Shown here: positions 48,112 through 57,814 of the stretch, one piece after another | How positions within the stretch are numbered: position 1 is the stretch's first letter | Layout: each line of letters opens with the position of its first letter | Position numbers and translations under genes: made by a program | From: Lysobacterales bacterium | GTDB lineage: Bacteria; Pseudomonadota; Gammaproteobacteria; Xanthomonadales; Wenzhouxiangellaceae | DNA length: 64,000 nt | Direction of reading: 5' to 3' | NCBI GenBank assembly: GCA_002722315.1 | Contig: PBLG01000021.1 | Span: forward strand, 62,001-126,000 | The notes under the pieces: generated by a model | Told to the model about the DNA's origin: nothing | Database searches by the model: none | Seen by the model: only the letters and a program-made list of their open reading frames with translations

Positions 48112-49392
48112 ATGAACCGTAAGTCACTCAGCGTCTTCGCGGCGGTCGCGGTTGCCGTGCTGTTCGTGGTTCTGATCGCGGTGCGCGCGTCTACCGGGTC
48201 ACCGCTGGTCGAGATCACGACGCCGCTGGGCGTGATGACGCTGCTGGTCGGCGTCGCGGCGTTCTGGTTCTGGCTGGAACAGGCCAGCGAATGGCGGATC
48301 TTCAATTTCCTGCCGCCGCTGTTGTGGATCTACGCCACGCCCATCATCCTCAGCAATACCGGCGTACTGCCGTTTTCCAGCGCCGCCTACGCCGGCCTGC
48401 GCGAGTACGGCCTGCCCCTGTTCATCGCGCTGATGCTGATCAAGGTCGACGTGGCCGGCGCCGTGCGCATCATGGGCAAGGGCGTGTTCGTGATGCTTAT
48501 CGGATCTGTCGGCGTGGTCGTCGGCGGGGTCGCGGCCTATTCGATCGGCGTCTGGGCCGGCGTGCTCGATCCGTCGATCTGGCCGGCCTTCGGCACGCTT
48601 TCCGGCTCATGGATCGGCGGCACCGGCAACATGAACGCCGCCTGGGCCGCGCTGGAGGGGCGCCCGGAGCACATGACCATGGCCGCCGTGGCCGACAACC
48701 TGGTCTATATCGTCTGGCTGCCGCTGCTGCTGGGTTCGCGCGCGTTCGCCGAGCGTTTCAACCGCTGGGCCGGCGTTTCGCACGACCGCATCGAGCGCAT
48801 GGAGGAAGCCGCGCTGGCGGTCACCGAGGCCGATCACGCACCGACCATGACGCAGATCCTGTACCTGGCGCTGATCGCGTTGACGACCACTGCGGTCAGC
48901 GTCTGGCTCGCAGCACGCCTGCCGGAACTCGCGCTGGGCGGCCAGCCGGTGATCACCGAAAGCACCTGGGTGATCCTGCTGGTGACGTCCATTTCGCTGC
49001 TGCTGTCTGTGACCCGGGCGCGCGACCTGCCCGGCGCGCAGCCGATCGCAATGGCCATCATCTACGTGTTCGTCGCCTCGGTCGGCGCGCGGGCAAACGT
49101 CGCAAATGCCGATCTCGGGCAGATGGGCTGGTTCGTGCTGGCCGTCTACGTCTGGATCTTCATCCACGGCGCCTTCATCCTGGCCGGCGCGAAGCTCTTC
49201 AAGGTCGACGTGCATACCCTGGCGATCGCCTCGGCCGCGAATATCGGCGGTGCGGCGTCGGCGCCCGTGGTCGCTGCGCACCATCGCCAGTCGCTGGTGC
49301 CGGCCTCGATCCTGATGGCGCTGATCGGCTATGCCGTGGGCAATTACCTGGCCATTCTCACCGGCCGGCTGGCGCAGCTGATCGGGACATGA
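48112..49392 (+). CDS. DUF819-family membrane transporter
   Basis: Membrane protein of 426 residues with about 12 helices, recognised as DUF819 (YjcL) from PPLLWIYATPIILSNTGVLP, GTLSGSWIGGTGNMNAAW, VADNLVYIVWLP and ASAANIGGAASAPVVAAHH. The paired half-repeats around the glycine-rich motifs look like a two-domain secondary transporter. The substrate is unknown. The permease gene begins seven bases after its stop. Confidence 0.85.
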   Translation: MNRKSLSVFAAVAVAVLFVVLIAVRASTGSPLVEITTPLGVMTLLVGVAAFWFWLEQASEWRIFNFLPPLLWIYATPIILSNTGVLPFSSAAYAGLREYGLPLFIALMLIKVDVAGAVRIMGKGVFVMLIGSVGVVVGGVAAYSIGVWAGVLDPSIWPAFGTLSGSWIGGTGNMNAAWAALEGRPEHMTMAAVADNLVYIVWLPLLLGSRAFAERFNRWAGVSHDRIERMEEAALAVTEADHAPTMTQILYLALIALTTTAVSVWLAARLPELALGGQPVITESTWVILLVTSISLLLSVTRARDLPGAQPIAMAIIYVFVASVGARANVANADLGQMGWFVLAVYVWIFIHGAFILAGAKLFKVDVHTLAIASAANIGGAASAPVVAAHHRQSLVPASILMALIGYAVGNYLAILTGRLAQLIGT

Positions 49393-49399
49393 GCCGACT

Positions 49400-50695
49400 G
49401 TGAGCAAGAAACCCGAACTGGTCCGGGCGATCAGCCGCTGGCAGCTGGTCGGCATTTCGATCAACGACGTCATCGGCAGCGGCATCTACCTGCTGCCGGC
49501 GGCCGCCGCGGCGCTGCTCGGACCGTTCAGCCTGTGGGCCATCCTGCTGGCAGGCCTTGCGGTGGGCGTGCTCGTGCTGTGCCATGCCCAGGCGGCCAGT
49601 TACTTCGACCAGCCCGGCGGCGCGTATCTGTATACGCGCGAAGCGTTCGGCGACTTCATCGGGTTCGAGGTCGGCTGGATGACCTGGCTGACGCGGATCG
49701 CGTCGGTGGCGGCGCTCGCCAATGGGCTGGCGCTGGCAACGGCGGCGCTGTGGCCGGCGGCCGCGTCCGGCTGGGCCCGGGGGCTGATCATTGTTGCGGC
49801 GCTGGCGGTGCTGGCGTGGGCGAACATCATTGGCGTCAAGTCCGGTGCGCGGGTCGCGGTGGCGCTGACCATTGCCAAACTGATACCGCTGGCGTTCTTC
49901 GTCGCGGTCGGCGTTTTCTACGTCGACTGGTCGCGGCTGGCAATGCCCGAGGGCCAGCCGATACTGACCGGCAGCATGACCGAGGCCGCGTTGCTTCTGT
50001 TGTTCGCCTATGCCGGTTTCGAGAACACGCCGGCCGCGGCCGGTGAATACCGAAATCCAAAGCGCGACGTGCCGTTCGCGATGCTGACGATGATCACGAT
50101 CATCACGCTGACCTACATTGCAGTGCAGGCCGTGGCGCTGGGAACGCTGCCGGACCTGGCGACCGCCGAGTCCCCGCTGGCGCGGGCCGCCGGTGAGTTC
50201 GCCGGACCCGCGGCCATGCTGCTGCTCAGCGTCGGTGCGGTCGTCTCGATCTTCGGCAACCTCGGCAACACCACGCTGATCGGCCCGCGCTACGCCTACG
50301 CGCTGGCCGACGACGGCTACGGACCGGCCTGGCTGGCCAACGTGCACCCGCGTTTCCACACGCCGGCCAATGCGATCGTCCTGCAGACCGCGATCGCGCT
50401 GGTGCTGGCGCTCAGCGGCAGCTTCGTCGCGCTGGCAATGCTGTCGGTGATCGCCCGGCTGGCGACCTACATCGGCACCTGCAGCGCCTTGCTGGTGCTG
50501 CGCCGGCGCTACGCCGACGCGCCGGATGCCTTCGGCTTTCCCGGCGACGTGGCGCTGCCGATCCTGGGCCTGGCGCTGTCGCTGTGCTTCGTCGCCGCCA
50601 CGAGCCTGAATAACCTGCTTGCGGCCGGGGTTGCGCTCGTCGTCGGCGCTTTCGTCTACCTGTATCGGCGCAAAGGCCTGGAGGCGCGCCGATGA
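49400..50695 (+). CDS. APC-superfamily amino acid permease
   Basis: Transporter of 431 residues with 12 helices. The APC signature appears in helix 1 (DVIGSGIYLLP) and helix 6 (LFAYAGFENTPAAAGE). Members move amino acids or polyamines with protons or by exchange. The GTG at 49400 follows the DUF819 stop, so the two are probably co-transcribed and may act on one pathway. The substrate is not deducible. Confidence 0.9.
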   Translation: MSKKPELVRAISRWQLVGISINDVIGSGIYLLPAAAAALLGPFSLWAILLAGLAVGVLVLCHAQAASYFDQPGGAYLYTREAFGDFIGFEVGWMTWLTRIASVAALANGLALATAALWPAAASGWARGLIIVAALAVLAWANIIGVKSGARVAVALTIAKLIPLAFFVAVGVFYVDWSRLAMPEGQPILTGSMTEAALLLLFAYAGFENTPAAAGEYRNPKRDVPFAMLTMITIITLTYIAVQAVALGTLPDLATAESPLARAAGEFAGPAAMLLLSVGAVVSIFGNLGNTTLIGPRYAYALADDGYGPAWLANVHPRFHTPANAIVLQTAIALVLALSGSFVALAMLSVIARLATYIGTCSALLVLRRRYADAPDAFGFPGDVALPILGLALSLCFVAATSLNNLLAAGVALVVGAFVYLYRRKGLEARR

Positions 50696-50799
50696 TGCGA
50701 GCATTTCGCCACGGCGCGTCTCAATGGTGTAGGATTTTCTAATGTAGTTCGCATCCGGCGTCGCCCGGATCTCTCCGCCAGCGAACGGGAGGCAGTCCA

Positions 50800-51300
50800 G
50801 TGAGCGCAGTGCATCGATGGGTTCAGCTGTCGACTGCCCTGTTCGTGTTCTGGCTCGTGCTGTCGATGCCGCTGGACCTTTCCGACCTGTTGTGGGGCCT
50901 GCCGGCTGCGGTTGCGGCAGGCGGTCTTGCCGGCGCATTCCTGTGGCGCGAGGCGTCGCCGGGAATCGGAGCGCGCCGCGTGGCGGGACTCGTGTTTTAC
51001 ACGTTCGATCTGGTCCGCCAGATCGTTCCCGCCGCACTGCAGGTCGCACGGGTGGTGCTGGATCCGGCGCTGCCGCTGGATCCGAAAATGATCGTTCATC
51101 GGACACCGCTGGATGACGATCTCGAGCGGGTCACGCTGGCCAATACGATCACGTTGACGCCCGGAACGCATTGCGTGGACCTCGACGGCGATCGTGTCAC
51201 CGTGCATTGCCTGTCGCCGTCGTTTGCCGCATCGCTCATCGACGGCAGCCTCGACAAGCGGATCTCCACGTCGATCGGCGGGGTCGAGCGCGATGAATGA
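50800..51300 (+). CDS. mrpE: Mrp-type antiporter subunit E
   Basis: First gene of a ten-gene Mrp operon. Small membrane subunit of 166 residues with two N-terminal helices, then VFYTFDLVRQIVPAALQVAR, TPLDDDLERVTLANTITLTP and DRVTVHCL, all MrpE family features. GTG start with GGGAGG upstream. It overlaps mrpF by eight bases. It is needed for complex assembly in Mrp systems. Confidence 0.92.
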   Translation: MSAVHRWVQLSTALFVFWLVLSMPLDLSDLLWGLPAAVAAGGLAGAFLWREASPGIGARRVAGLVFYTFDLVRQIVPAALQVARVVLDPALPLDPKMIVHRTPLDDDLERVTLANTITLTPGTHCVDLDGDRVTVHCLSPSFAASLIDGSLDKRISTSIGGVERDE

Positions 51301-51586
51301 GTGGTCGCTGATACCGCTGTTCTGGGGCACCCTGATCTTCCTGTTGATCAATGCGTTTGCCTGCCTGTGGCGCGGATTGGCAGGGCCCACCCTGCCCGAC
51401 CGGATTCTTGCCGCGAACGTTATCGGCACCAAGACCATGGTGGTGCTGGTGCTGCTGGGACTGGCACGCGAACAAGGCATCTGGCTGGACGTGGCGCTGG
51501 TCTACGGGCTCCTGAGCTTCACCGTCACGCTGGTGGCCGGCCGGCTGCTGGAAACAGGTCGCCTCAAAGGCGCCTGGAAGCAATGA
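51293..51586 (+). CDS. mrpF: Mrp-type antiporter subunit F
   Basis: Three-helix subunit of 97 residues. The family core is RGLAGPTLPDRILAANVIGT and the last helix VALVYGLLSFTVTLVAGRLL. Start at 51293 inside the mrpE end; the stop overlaps mrpG (ATGA). Confidence 0.93.
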   Translation: MNEWSLIPLFWGTLIFLLINAFACLWRGLAGPTLPDRILAANVIGTKTMVVLVLLGLAREQGIWLDVALVYGLLSFTVTLVAGRLLETGRLKGAWKQ

Positions 51587-51942
51587 TGATCGACGCCGCC
51601 CACGCCTTGCTGGTCTGTTTTCTCGTGATTGCAGGCGCGGCGTTTTTCTTCATCGGCACGCTGGGCCTGCTGCGCTTCCCGGATTTCTATACCCGGATAC
51701 ATGCCGTGACCAAGTGCGATGCGCTGGGTGCCGGGCTGGTCCTGCTCGGGCTTGCGATCTGGCGAGGGCCGGACGGCGAAGGCGTCCGCATCCTGGCTTT
51801 GATCGCGCTGCTGTTGATCTCCAGTCCGACCGCCGGGCATGCGCTGGCGCGCGCCGCGTTCAGGACCGGTCTGAAGCCCTGGACTCGAAATGACGGGGAG
51901 CGTGACGGCGAAATACCGGGAGATGCGAGTGAACGCGACTGA
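51583..51942 (+). CDS. mrpG: Mrp-type antiporter subunit G
   Basis: Three-helix subunit of 119 residues. The signature is GTLGLLRFPDFYTRIHAVTK, followed by ISSPTAGHALARAAF. It has a charged C-terminal tail. Start overlaps mrpF and the end overlaps the next gene. Confidence 0.93.
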   Translation: MMIDAAHALLVCFLVIAGAAFFFIGTLGLLRFPDFYTRIHAVTKCDALGAGLVLLGLAIWRGPDGEGVRILALIALLLISSPTAGHALARAAFRTGLKPWTRNDGERDGEIPGDASERD

Positions 51943-52177
51943 TCTATTCGACCTGGTGCTGCTTGCGTTGTTGCTGACCTGTGCCATCGGCATCGCCAGG
52001 CTCAAGGACCTGGCCGCCTGCGCAATCCTGTTTTCGGCCTACAGCTTCATCCTGTGCCTGGTCTGGGCTCATCGCGGGGCGCCGGACGTTGCGATGACCG
52101 AAGCCGCGGTCGGCGCAGGCATCACCACGGTGCTGTTTCTGGTCGTCATCTCGCGCGTCGGGAGGCGGGAGAAATGA
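51929..52177 (+). CDS. DUF4040/MbhD-type antiporter subunit
   Basis: Membrane subunit of about 82 residues matching the DUF4040 (MbhD) piece that forms part of MrpA in canonical systems: LLALLLTCAIGIARLKDLAA and HRGAPDVAMTEAAVGAGITT. Here it is a separate gene, as in archaeal Mbh/Mrp operons. GTG at 51929 has GGGAG six bases upstream; ATG at 51923 is an alternative. It overlaps mrpG by 14 bases. Confidence 0.85.
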   Translation: MNATDLFDLVLLALLLTCAIGIARLKDLAACAILFSAYSFILCLVWAHRGAPDVAMTEAAVGAGITTVLFLVVISRVGRREK

Positions 52178-52884
52178 ACAGGCGGCGGGCCGGAAGAATA
52201 TTGACGGCGGTGCTCATCGCGGCACTGGCCGTTCCGCTGATGTACGGCATGGTGCAATTGCCTGCGCCGGGCCACGCCGATGCCCCGGCACATACGAACG
52301 TTTCGGCCGGCTATATCGAGCGCGGGGCCGAACTCGGTGGCTCGGAAAACCTGGTAACCGGCGTGCTGCTGAACTTTCGCGCCCTGGATACCTTCGGCGA
52401 GGTGCTTGTGATCTTCACCGCCTGGCTGGCCGTCGCGGCCGTCGCAGGCACGGCAAGCAATGCCGAGCGCGACCCGGTACCGCCAAGCCCGGTGGTCGAC
52501 TACGTGATTCGGCTGTTGGGGCCTTTCATCGCGATTTTCGCGCTGTTCGTGATCGTCAACGGACATGTGTTGCCCGGCGGCGGCTTCCAAGGCGGCGTGT
52601 TGCTTGGCGCCATGCTGATTCTGCTTTCCCTGGTGATGGACGCCGAGACGGTTGCGCGTGCGGTTTCGGCACGGAGCTGGATATGGCTGCGAGCCACCGG
52701 GGTCCTGGTTTTCGCGATGGTCGCGGTCATGGGCCTGCCTCTTGCCGGATATCTTTTCGGCCTGCCGGACGAACCGGGCCTGCGTCAGGTGTTGACGGTC
52801 GCGCTCGAGCTGGGCATCGGCATCGGCGGGGGCGCGGTGCTGGCCGGGCTTTTCTTCGCCATTGCCGGGGCGGATCGATCATGA
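52174..52884 (+). CDS. mrpB: MbhE-MrpB fusion antiporter subunit
   Basis: Subunit of 236 residues. The N-terminal part (about 1-95) has the MbhE-like features NLVTGVLLNFRALDTFGEVL. The remainder is MrpB/MnhB: FALFVIVNGHVLPGGGFQGG and LELGIGIGGGAVLAGLFF. The equivalents of the MrpA C-terminus and MrpB are thus joined in one chain. Start at 52174 overlaps the previous stop. Confidence 0.9.
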   Translation: MNRRRAGRILTAVLIAALAVPLMYGMVQLPAPGHADAPAHTNVSAGYIERGAELGGSENLVTGVLLNFRALDTFGEVLVIFTAWLAVAAVAGTASNAERDPVPPSPVVDYVIRLLGPFIAIFALFVIVNGHVLPGGGFQGGVLLGAMLILLSLVMDAETVARAVSARSWIWLRATGVLVFAMVAVMGLPLAGYLFGLPDEPGLRQVLTVALELGIGIGGGAVLAGLFFAIAGADRS

Positions 52885-53291
52885 AGATCGCGGCCACGGC
52901 ATTGAGCCACGTGGACTACCTGGTCGCCGTCGCGCTTTTTCTGACCGGCGCGTGGATTCTTCTGACCAGCGGCAACCTGGTCAAAAAAGTCATTGGCCTG
53001 AATATCATGGAAACCTCGGTGTTCGCGTTCATCGTGACAACCGGCATGATCGACGGAGGAGCGCCGCCGCTTGTTGCACCCGGCGACCCCGGACCTTTCG
53101 CAAGCCCCCTGCCCCATGCCCTGGTCCTGACCGGTATTGTCGTTGCCGTCAGCGTCACGTCGCTGGCGCTGGTGCTGATCCTGCGCGTCAGGGCCGAGTT
53201 CGGCAGCGTTGAACTCGACGAGATTGCCTTGAGCCTGGCGGCCGGAGATACGGCCGAGCAATCCGAGCGCCACGGAAGCGCGGATGATTGA
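52881..53291 (+). CDS. mrpC: Mrp-type antiporter subunit C (NuoK-like)
   Basis: Three-helix NuoK-like subunit of 136 residues: LTGAWILLTSGNLVKKVIGL, METSVFAFIVTTGMIDGG with the conserved helix-2 Glu, and LPHALVLTGIVVAVSVTSLA. The acidic 25-residue tail is longer than usual. It overlaps both neighbours. Confidence 0.92.
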   Translation: MKIAATALSHVDYLVAVALFLTGAWILLTSGNLVKKVIGLNIMETSVFAFIVTTGMIDGGAPPLVAPGDPGPFASPLPHALVLTGIVVAVSVTSLALVLILRVRAEFGSVELDEIALSLAAGDTAEQSERHGSADD

Positions 53292-54765
53292 GTGGTCGCA
53301 CTGGTTGCCGATCCTGGCCATGCTGCCGCTGGTCGGCGGCGCCTTGACACCGCTGCTGTTCCGGCACCGACCCGCCGCCGCATGCTTCTGGGCCGTTTCG
53401 GTCGCCTCGGTCACGTCAGTAGTTGCCATCGCGTTGCTGCTGCGGCTCGTCGATTCGGGTGGATTCAGCTACGCCGTGGGCGGATGGCTGCCGCAGTACG
53501 GCATCGAGTTGCGCATGGACGAAGTCGGCGCGTTCGCCGTTCCGGCAAGCCTGCTGGTCCTGCTCTCGCTTGTGTTTTCCCGGCACTACGTGGCGCGCGC
53601 CGTCGATGCCTCAAGGGTCTCTTTCTACTACGCGCTGGTGTTGATCAACCTCGGCGGACTGAACGGCTTCCTGGTGACCGGAGACCTGTTCAACCTGTTC
53701 GTGTTCATGGAAATATTCTCGGTCTCGGCCTATGCACTGGTCGCGACGGCGCGTGAACCGATCGCGTCGCTGGCCGCACTCAAGTATCTGCTGCTCGGGG
53801 CCGCATCGTCGCTGCTGGTGCTGTTCTCGGTGGGCGTGGTCTTTGCGATGACCGGCACCCTGAACCTCGAGGACGCCGCGGCCGCCCTGGCCTTGTCGAG
53901 CCCGATGCCGGCGGGACTGGCACTGGCCGGGCTGGCCACCGGATTTGCGGTCAAGGCCGCGCTGTTCCCTGTGCATTTCTGGTTGCCCGACGCGCACGCC
54001 GCGGCCCCCGCGCCGGTCAGTGCAGTATTGTCGGCGCTGGTGGTCAAGGCCGGTATCGTCGGTGTGCTGCGCACGCTGGAACTGTTTGGCGGCGCCGAAA
54101 GCCTGTTGCAGCCGCTGTTGCACCTGGTGGTCTGGCTGGGTGCGCTGGGCGCGCTCGGTGGCGCCCTGATGGCCCTGGTCCAGCGCGACATCAAGCTGAT
54201 GCTGGCCTATTCGACGGTTGCCAACATCGGCTACATCTTCATCGGGCTGGGACTCGCAACGGCGAGCGCCGTGAGTGGCGCGATGGTTCATGCGGTCAAC
54301 CATGCGGTCATCAAGTCCGCGCTGTTTCTCGCCGCCGGGGCGATGATTCACCGCACCGGGCTGCGCAACATCGACGACCTTCGCGGGCTGGGCCGGCGGA
54401 TGCCGGTCACCGCCTTCGGCATGGCGTTTACCCTGATCGCGCTTTCCGGCGCGCCGCCGATGGCCGGTTTCACGGGCAAATGGCAGATCGCCCTGGGCGC
54501 GCTGCAGGCGGGTCATCCCTCGCTGGTCGCGGTGCTGGTGATCGCCGGGATTGTTGTTCTGGCGTTCGGGATTCGCGTGATCAACGCGCTGTATTTTCGG
54601 CCGCCGGCGCGCGTGGCCGTGGCGTCGGCAACCGAGGCGCCGGCGTCGATGTGGCTTCCGGTACTGATGCTTACCATCGCCTCGTTGGCATTGGGGCTGG
54701 CGGGAACGCCGATGCTCGAGTTCGTCGGACCCGCAGCGCAGTCCATCTACGGGACGCTCCCGTGA
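53284..54765 (+). CDS. mrpD: Mrp antiporter subunit D (NuoN/M-like), first of four
   Basis: Antiporter-type subunit of 493 residues with about 14 helices. Channel residues are present: Glu in FVFMEIFSVSAYAL, Lys in GFAVKAALFPVHFWLPDAHA, Lys in SALVVKAGIVGVLR, and the helix-12 Lys in GFTGKWQIALG. Proton conduction is expected. It ends in GTGA, overlapping the next antiporter gene. Confidence 0.93.
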   Translation: MIEWSHWLPILAMLPLVGGALTPLLFRHRPAAACFWAVSVASVTSVVAIALLLRLVDSGGFSYAVGGWLPQYGIELRMDEVGAFAVPASLLVLLSLVFSRHYVARAVDASRVSFYYALVLINLGGLNGFLVTGDLFNLFVFMEIFSVSAYALVATAREPIASLAALKYLLLGAASSLLVLFSVGVVFAMTGTLNLEDAAAALALSSPMPAGLALAGLATGFAVKAALFPVHFWLPDAHAAAPAPVSAVLSALVVKAGIVGVLRTLELFGGAESLLQPLLHLVVWLGALGALGGALMALVQRDIKLMLAYSTVANIGYIFIGLGLATASAVSGAMVHAVNHAVIKSALFLAAGAMIHRTGLRNIDDLRGLGRRMPVTAFGMAFTLIALSGAPPMAGFTGKWQIALGALQAGHPSLVAVLVIAGIVVLAFGIRVINALYFRPPARVAVASATEAPASMWLPVLMLTIASLALGLAGTPMLEFVGPAAQSIYGTLP

Positions 54766-56270
54766 CGCCCGAACTGGTCGATATCCGGCCGCTGCTTGCG
54801 GTGCTGGTCTCGCTTGCTTGCGCCGGCGCGGTGTTCGCCGTCCGCCACCGCGCGCGCTGGCGGGCCTTCTGGAGCCTTGCCGCGGCCGGCATCAAGTTCG
54901 CGCTGGTCTGGTCGATGCTCCCGGGCGCCCTGGCCGGCCGGGTTTACGTGTATCAATTCGGCGAGCTGCTGCCCGGGGTGGCGTTCGGCTTCCGGGTGGA
55001 TGCGCTCGGGCTGTTCTTCGCGCTCGTGTCGTCGACCCTGTGGGTGCTGACGACCATCTATGCGCTGGGCTACATGCGAGGCAGCCACTCGCTGCACCGT
55101 TTCTTCGGGTTCTTCGCCCTGTGCATATCGACCACGGTCGGGATTGCATTTGCGGAAAACCTGCTGACGCTGTTCGTCTTCTACGAGCTGCTCACGATAT
55201 GCACCTACCCGTTGATCATGCACAACGAAGACCTGGCGGCCCGTCGCGCGGCACGCAAATACCTGGTGTACACGCTGTTCGGGGGCGGGCTGATCCTGGC
55301 CGGAATGGTGCTGCTTCATTCGGTCACGGGCACGCTCAGCCTTGCAGAGACCGGCATTCTGGACGCATCGGTCGGAGATCACTGGCTGCTGGCGATCTTC
55401 CTGCTGCTGATCGCCGGGTTCGGGGTCAAGGCCGCGCTGATGCCGCTGCACGCCTGGTTGCCGGCGGCGATGGTCGCACCGACGCCGGTCAGCGCCCTCC
55501 TGCATGCGGTCGCCGTGGTCAAGGCCGGCGTGTTCGGTATCCTGCGCACGATCTACAACGTGTTCGGCATCGACCTGTTGCGCGATCTCGGCTACGCCGA
55601 CTGGCTCGCGATGCTGGCCGGCGTGATCATGGTCGTCGCCTCGGTCCAGGCGTTGCGCCAGAAAGAGATCAAGGCGCGGCTGGCCTGGTCGACCATCAGC
55701 CAGCTTTCCTATATCGTGCTTGCCGCTGCGCTTCTCACGCCCCTTGCCGCGCTGGCGGCGATCATTCACATCGCCAACCAGGCGTTTTCCAAGATCACGC
55801 TGTTCTTCGTCGCCGGCGCGATCGAGCGCGGGACCGGCAGGAAGCGCGTCGACGAACTGGCCGGCGTCGGCCGCCTGATGCCCTGGACCATGGCGGCATT
55901 CACGCTGGCATCGTTGAGCTTCATTGGCGTGCCGCTGATGGCCGGATTCGTGACCAAGTGGTACCTGTCGCTCGGCGCGCTGGATGCCGGGGCGGGCATT
56001 TATGTCGCGGTGATGGTGATCAGCGGCCTGTTGAACGCCGCCTACTGGCTTCCGATGATCCACCAGGCCTTTTTCAAACCGCTTCCGAGTGAACCGGGCA
56101 ACGATCTCCGAAACCGGCCGCGCGTCTCGTCGATGATGATCGGCCCGATCCTGGTCTGCGCCGCGTACGTGATTCTGCTGGGCGCCGGCGCCAGCGCGCC
56201 GTCCATGCCCTTTTCGCTTGCCGAGGCCGCGGCGCGCTTTGCGTTCGAGCTAGAGGTACCGCTGGAATGA
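54762..56270 (+). CDS. Second antiporter subunit (NuoL/M-like)
   Basis: Membrane subunit of 502 residues starting at a GTG in the mrpD stop. Conserved ion-path residues: Glu in FVFYELLTICTYPLIMH, Lys in GFGVKAALMPLHAWLPAAM, Lys in AVAVVKAGVFGILR, and Lys in AGFVTKWYLSLG. It resembles an MrpA N-terminal or NuoL core without the MrpA C-terminal part, which is encoded separately upstream. Confidence 0.92.
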   Translation: MTPELVDIRPLLAVLVSLACAGAVFAVRHRARWRAFWSLAAAGIKFALVWSMLPGALAGRVYVYQFGELLPGVAFGFRVDALGLFFALVSSTLWVLTTIYALGYMRGSHSLHRFFGFFALCISTTVGIAFAENLLTLFVFYELLTICTYPLIMHNEDLAARRAARKYLVYTLFGGGLILAGMVLLHSVTGTLSLAETGILDASVGDHWLLAIFLLLIAGFGVKAALMPLHAWLPAAMVAPTPVSALLHAVAVVKAGVFGILRTIYNVFGIDLLRDLGYADWLAMLAGVIMVVASVQALRQKEIKARLAWSTISQLSYIVLAAALLTPLAALAAIIHIANQAFSKITLFFVAGAIERGTGRKRVDELAGVGRLMPWTMAAFTLASLSFIGVPLMAGFVTKWYLSLGALDAGAGIYVAVMVISGLLNAAYWLPMIHQAFFKPLPSEPGNDLRNRPRVSSMMIGPILVCAAYVILLGAGASAPSMPFSLAEAAARFAFELEVPLE

Positions 56271-57814
56271 GCGGGGCATCTTCGTTGTCGCTGCTTGCGC
56301 TGCTGGCCGTCCTGGTGCCGATCACCGGCGGGCTGTTGGTGTTCACGGCCGGAAGATGGAATCACCGCGCGGCCGGCCTGGCCGTCGTGGGCGTTGTATC
56401 GCTGGGATCGTTCGCGATCGTGATTGTCATGACAATCGCGATGGCCTGGCAGGCGTCCCACGGCCTCCAGGCCGAGTCGGTGCTGTTCACACTCGTGCCC
56501 CCCATCGACATCGCACTGAGGGTCGATGCCATGGGCGCCCTGTTCGCCGCGACCATCGCCGCCCTCGTCCCCCTTGCCCTGGCACATGCGGTCGGTTACC
56601 TGCCCGACGACGCGCGCCAGTGGAAATTCCACGGCTTCGTGCTGGTAAGCCTCGGCTGCATGACGGGGGTCGCCTTGTCGGCGAACCTGGTCACCCTGCT
56701 GCTGTTCTACGAGCTGTTCTCGTTACTGGCCTGGCCGCTGATCGTGCACGAGCGCACGCCCGAGGCGTTCCGGGCGGGCGTCAAGTACCTGGTCTATATC
56801 CTGTCCGGCGGTGGGATGGTCTTCGCGGGCGTCGCACTGGTGTATTGGCTGGCCGACAGCGCGCAGTTCATGCCCGGCGGCCTGCTTTCGCATTCGATGT
56901 TGGACGAACTGCCGCGCGGCGGGTTGATCGCTGCCTGCTGCCTGCTGCTCGCCGGGTTCGGCGTCAAGGCCGCGTTGATGCCGCTGCACGGCTGGGTGCC
57001 GGACGCGCACCCGGCCGCACCTGCGCCGTTTTCGGCCGTGCTGTCGGGCGTGATGGTCGCAGTCGGGGTGTTCGCGATTCTGCGGGTGCTGCTGGAGATT
57101 TTCGGCCCCGCCCTGCTCGTCGAACTGGGCGTTCTGCCCTGGTTGGCCGGGTTTGCCGGTGTTGCCGTGGTGGCAGCGGCAATCCTGGCCGTGGCCGAGG
57201 ACGACCTGAAGCGGCGCCTGGCGTACTCGACGATCAGCCAGATGGCCTACGTATCGCTGGCGGTGACGTTACTTGATCCCACTGCCCTTGCAGGGGCCCT
57301 GGCTCACATCACGCACCATGCGTTCTTCAAGGGCGGCCTGTTCTTCTGCGCCGGTTCGATACTTGCCTTGACCGGGTTGCGAAAAATCAGCCGGATGCGC
57401 GGACTGGGCCGGCGAATGCCCTGGACGGCAGGCACGTTGACGCTGCTGGCACTGGCGATGATGGGCATCCCGCCGCTGTCGGGCTTCGTCGGCAAGTGGA
57501 CCCTCGGCTCGGGCATGGCCCAGGCGGGCGGGTTCGGCCATCTGGCGGTCATTCTGCTGGGAAGCCTGCTGGCTGCGGTTTACCTGTGGCCGGTAATCTA
57601 CCGGATATGGCAACGGCCCGAGGACGGTGATCCGATGCAGGACGGTCCCTCGGCGGACGTTGGACGCGAAAGACGCCGATGGATGCTGTTCGCCGTGCTC
57701 GCTGCTGGATGCATCACGATCGCGCTGGGTGTCGCGGCCGGGCTGCCCGGCTTCCCGCTGGAACTTGCCCGATTGGCGGCCGACCAGCTGCTGGGGGTAT
57801 CCGCATGGAAATGA
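56267..57814 (+). CDS. Third antiporter subunit (NuoM-like) with a Lys-to-Ala change
   Basis: Membrane subunit of 515 residues. Glu149 (LLFYELFSLLAWP) and Lys234 (GFGVKAALMPLHGW) are present. At the helix-8 channel lysine the sequence reads SGVMVAVGVF, so Ala265 replaces Lys; the sister subunits keep Lys there. The helix-12 Lys is retained (GFVGKWTLG). The substitution should weaken or abolish proton transfer along the central axis of this subunit. It overlaps the next gene by ten bases. Confidence 0.9.
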   Translation: MSGASSLSLLALLAVLVPITGGLLVFTAGRWNHRAAGLAVVGVVSLGSFAIVIVMTIAMAWQASHGLQAESVLFTLVPPIDIALRVDAMGALFAATIAALVPLALAHAVGYLPDDARQWKFHGFVLVSLGCMTGVALSANLVTLLLFYELFSLLAWPLIVHERTPEAFRAGVKYLVYILSGGGMVFAGVALVYWLADSAQFMPGGLLSHSMLDELPRGGLIAACCLLLAGFGVKAALMPLHGWVPDAHPAAPAPFSAVLSGVMVAVGVFAILRVLLEIFGPALLVELGVLPWLAGFAGVAVVAAAILAVAEDDLKRRLAYSTISQMAYVSLAVTLLDPTALAGALAHITHHAFFKGGLFFCAGSILALTGLRKISRMRGLGRRMPWTAGTLTLLALAMMGIPPLSGFVGKWTLGSGMAQAGGFGHLAVILLGSLLAAVYLWPVIYRIWQRPEDGDPMQDGPSADVGRERRRWMLFAVLAAGCITIALGVAAGLPGFPLELARLAADQLLGVSAWK

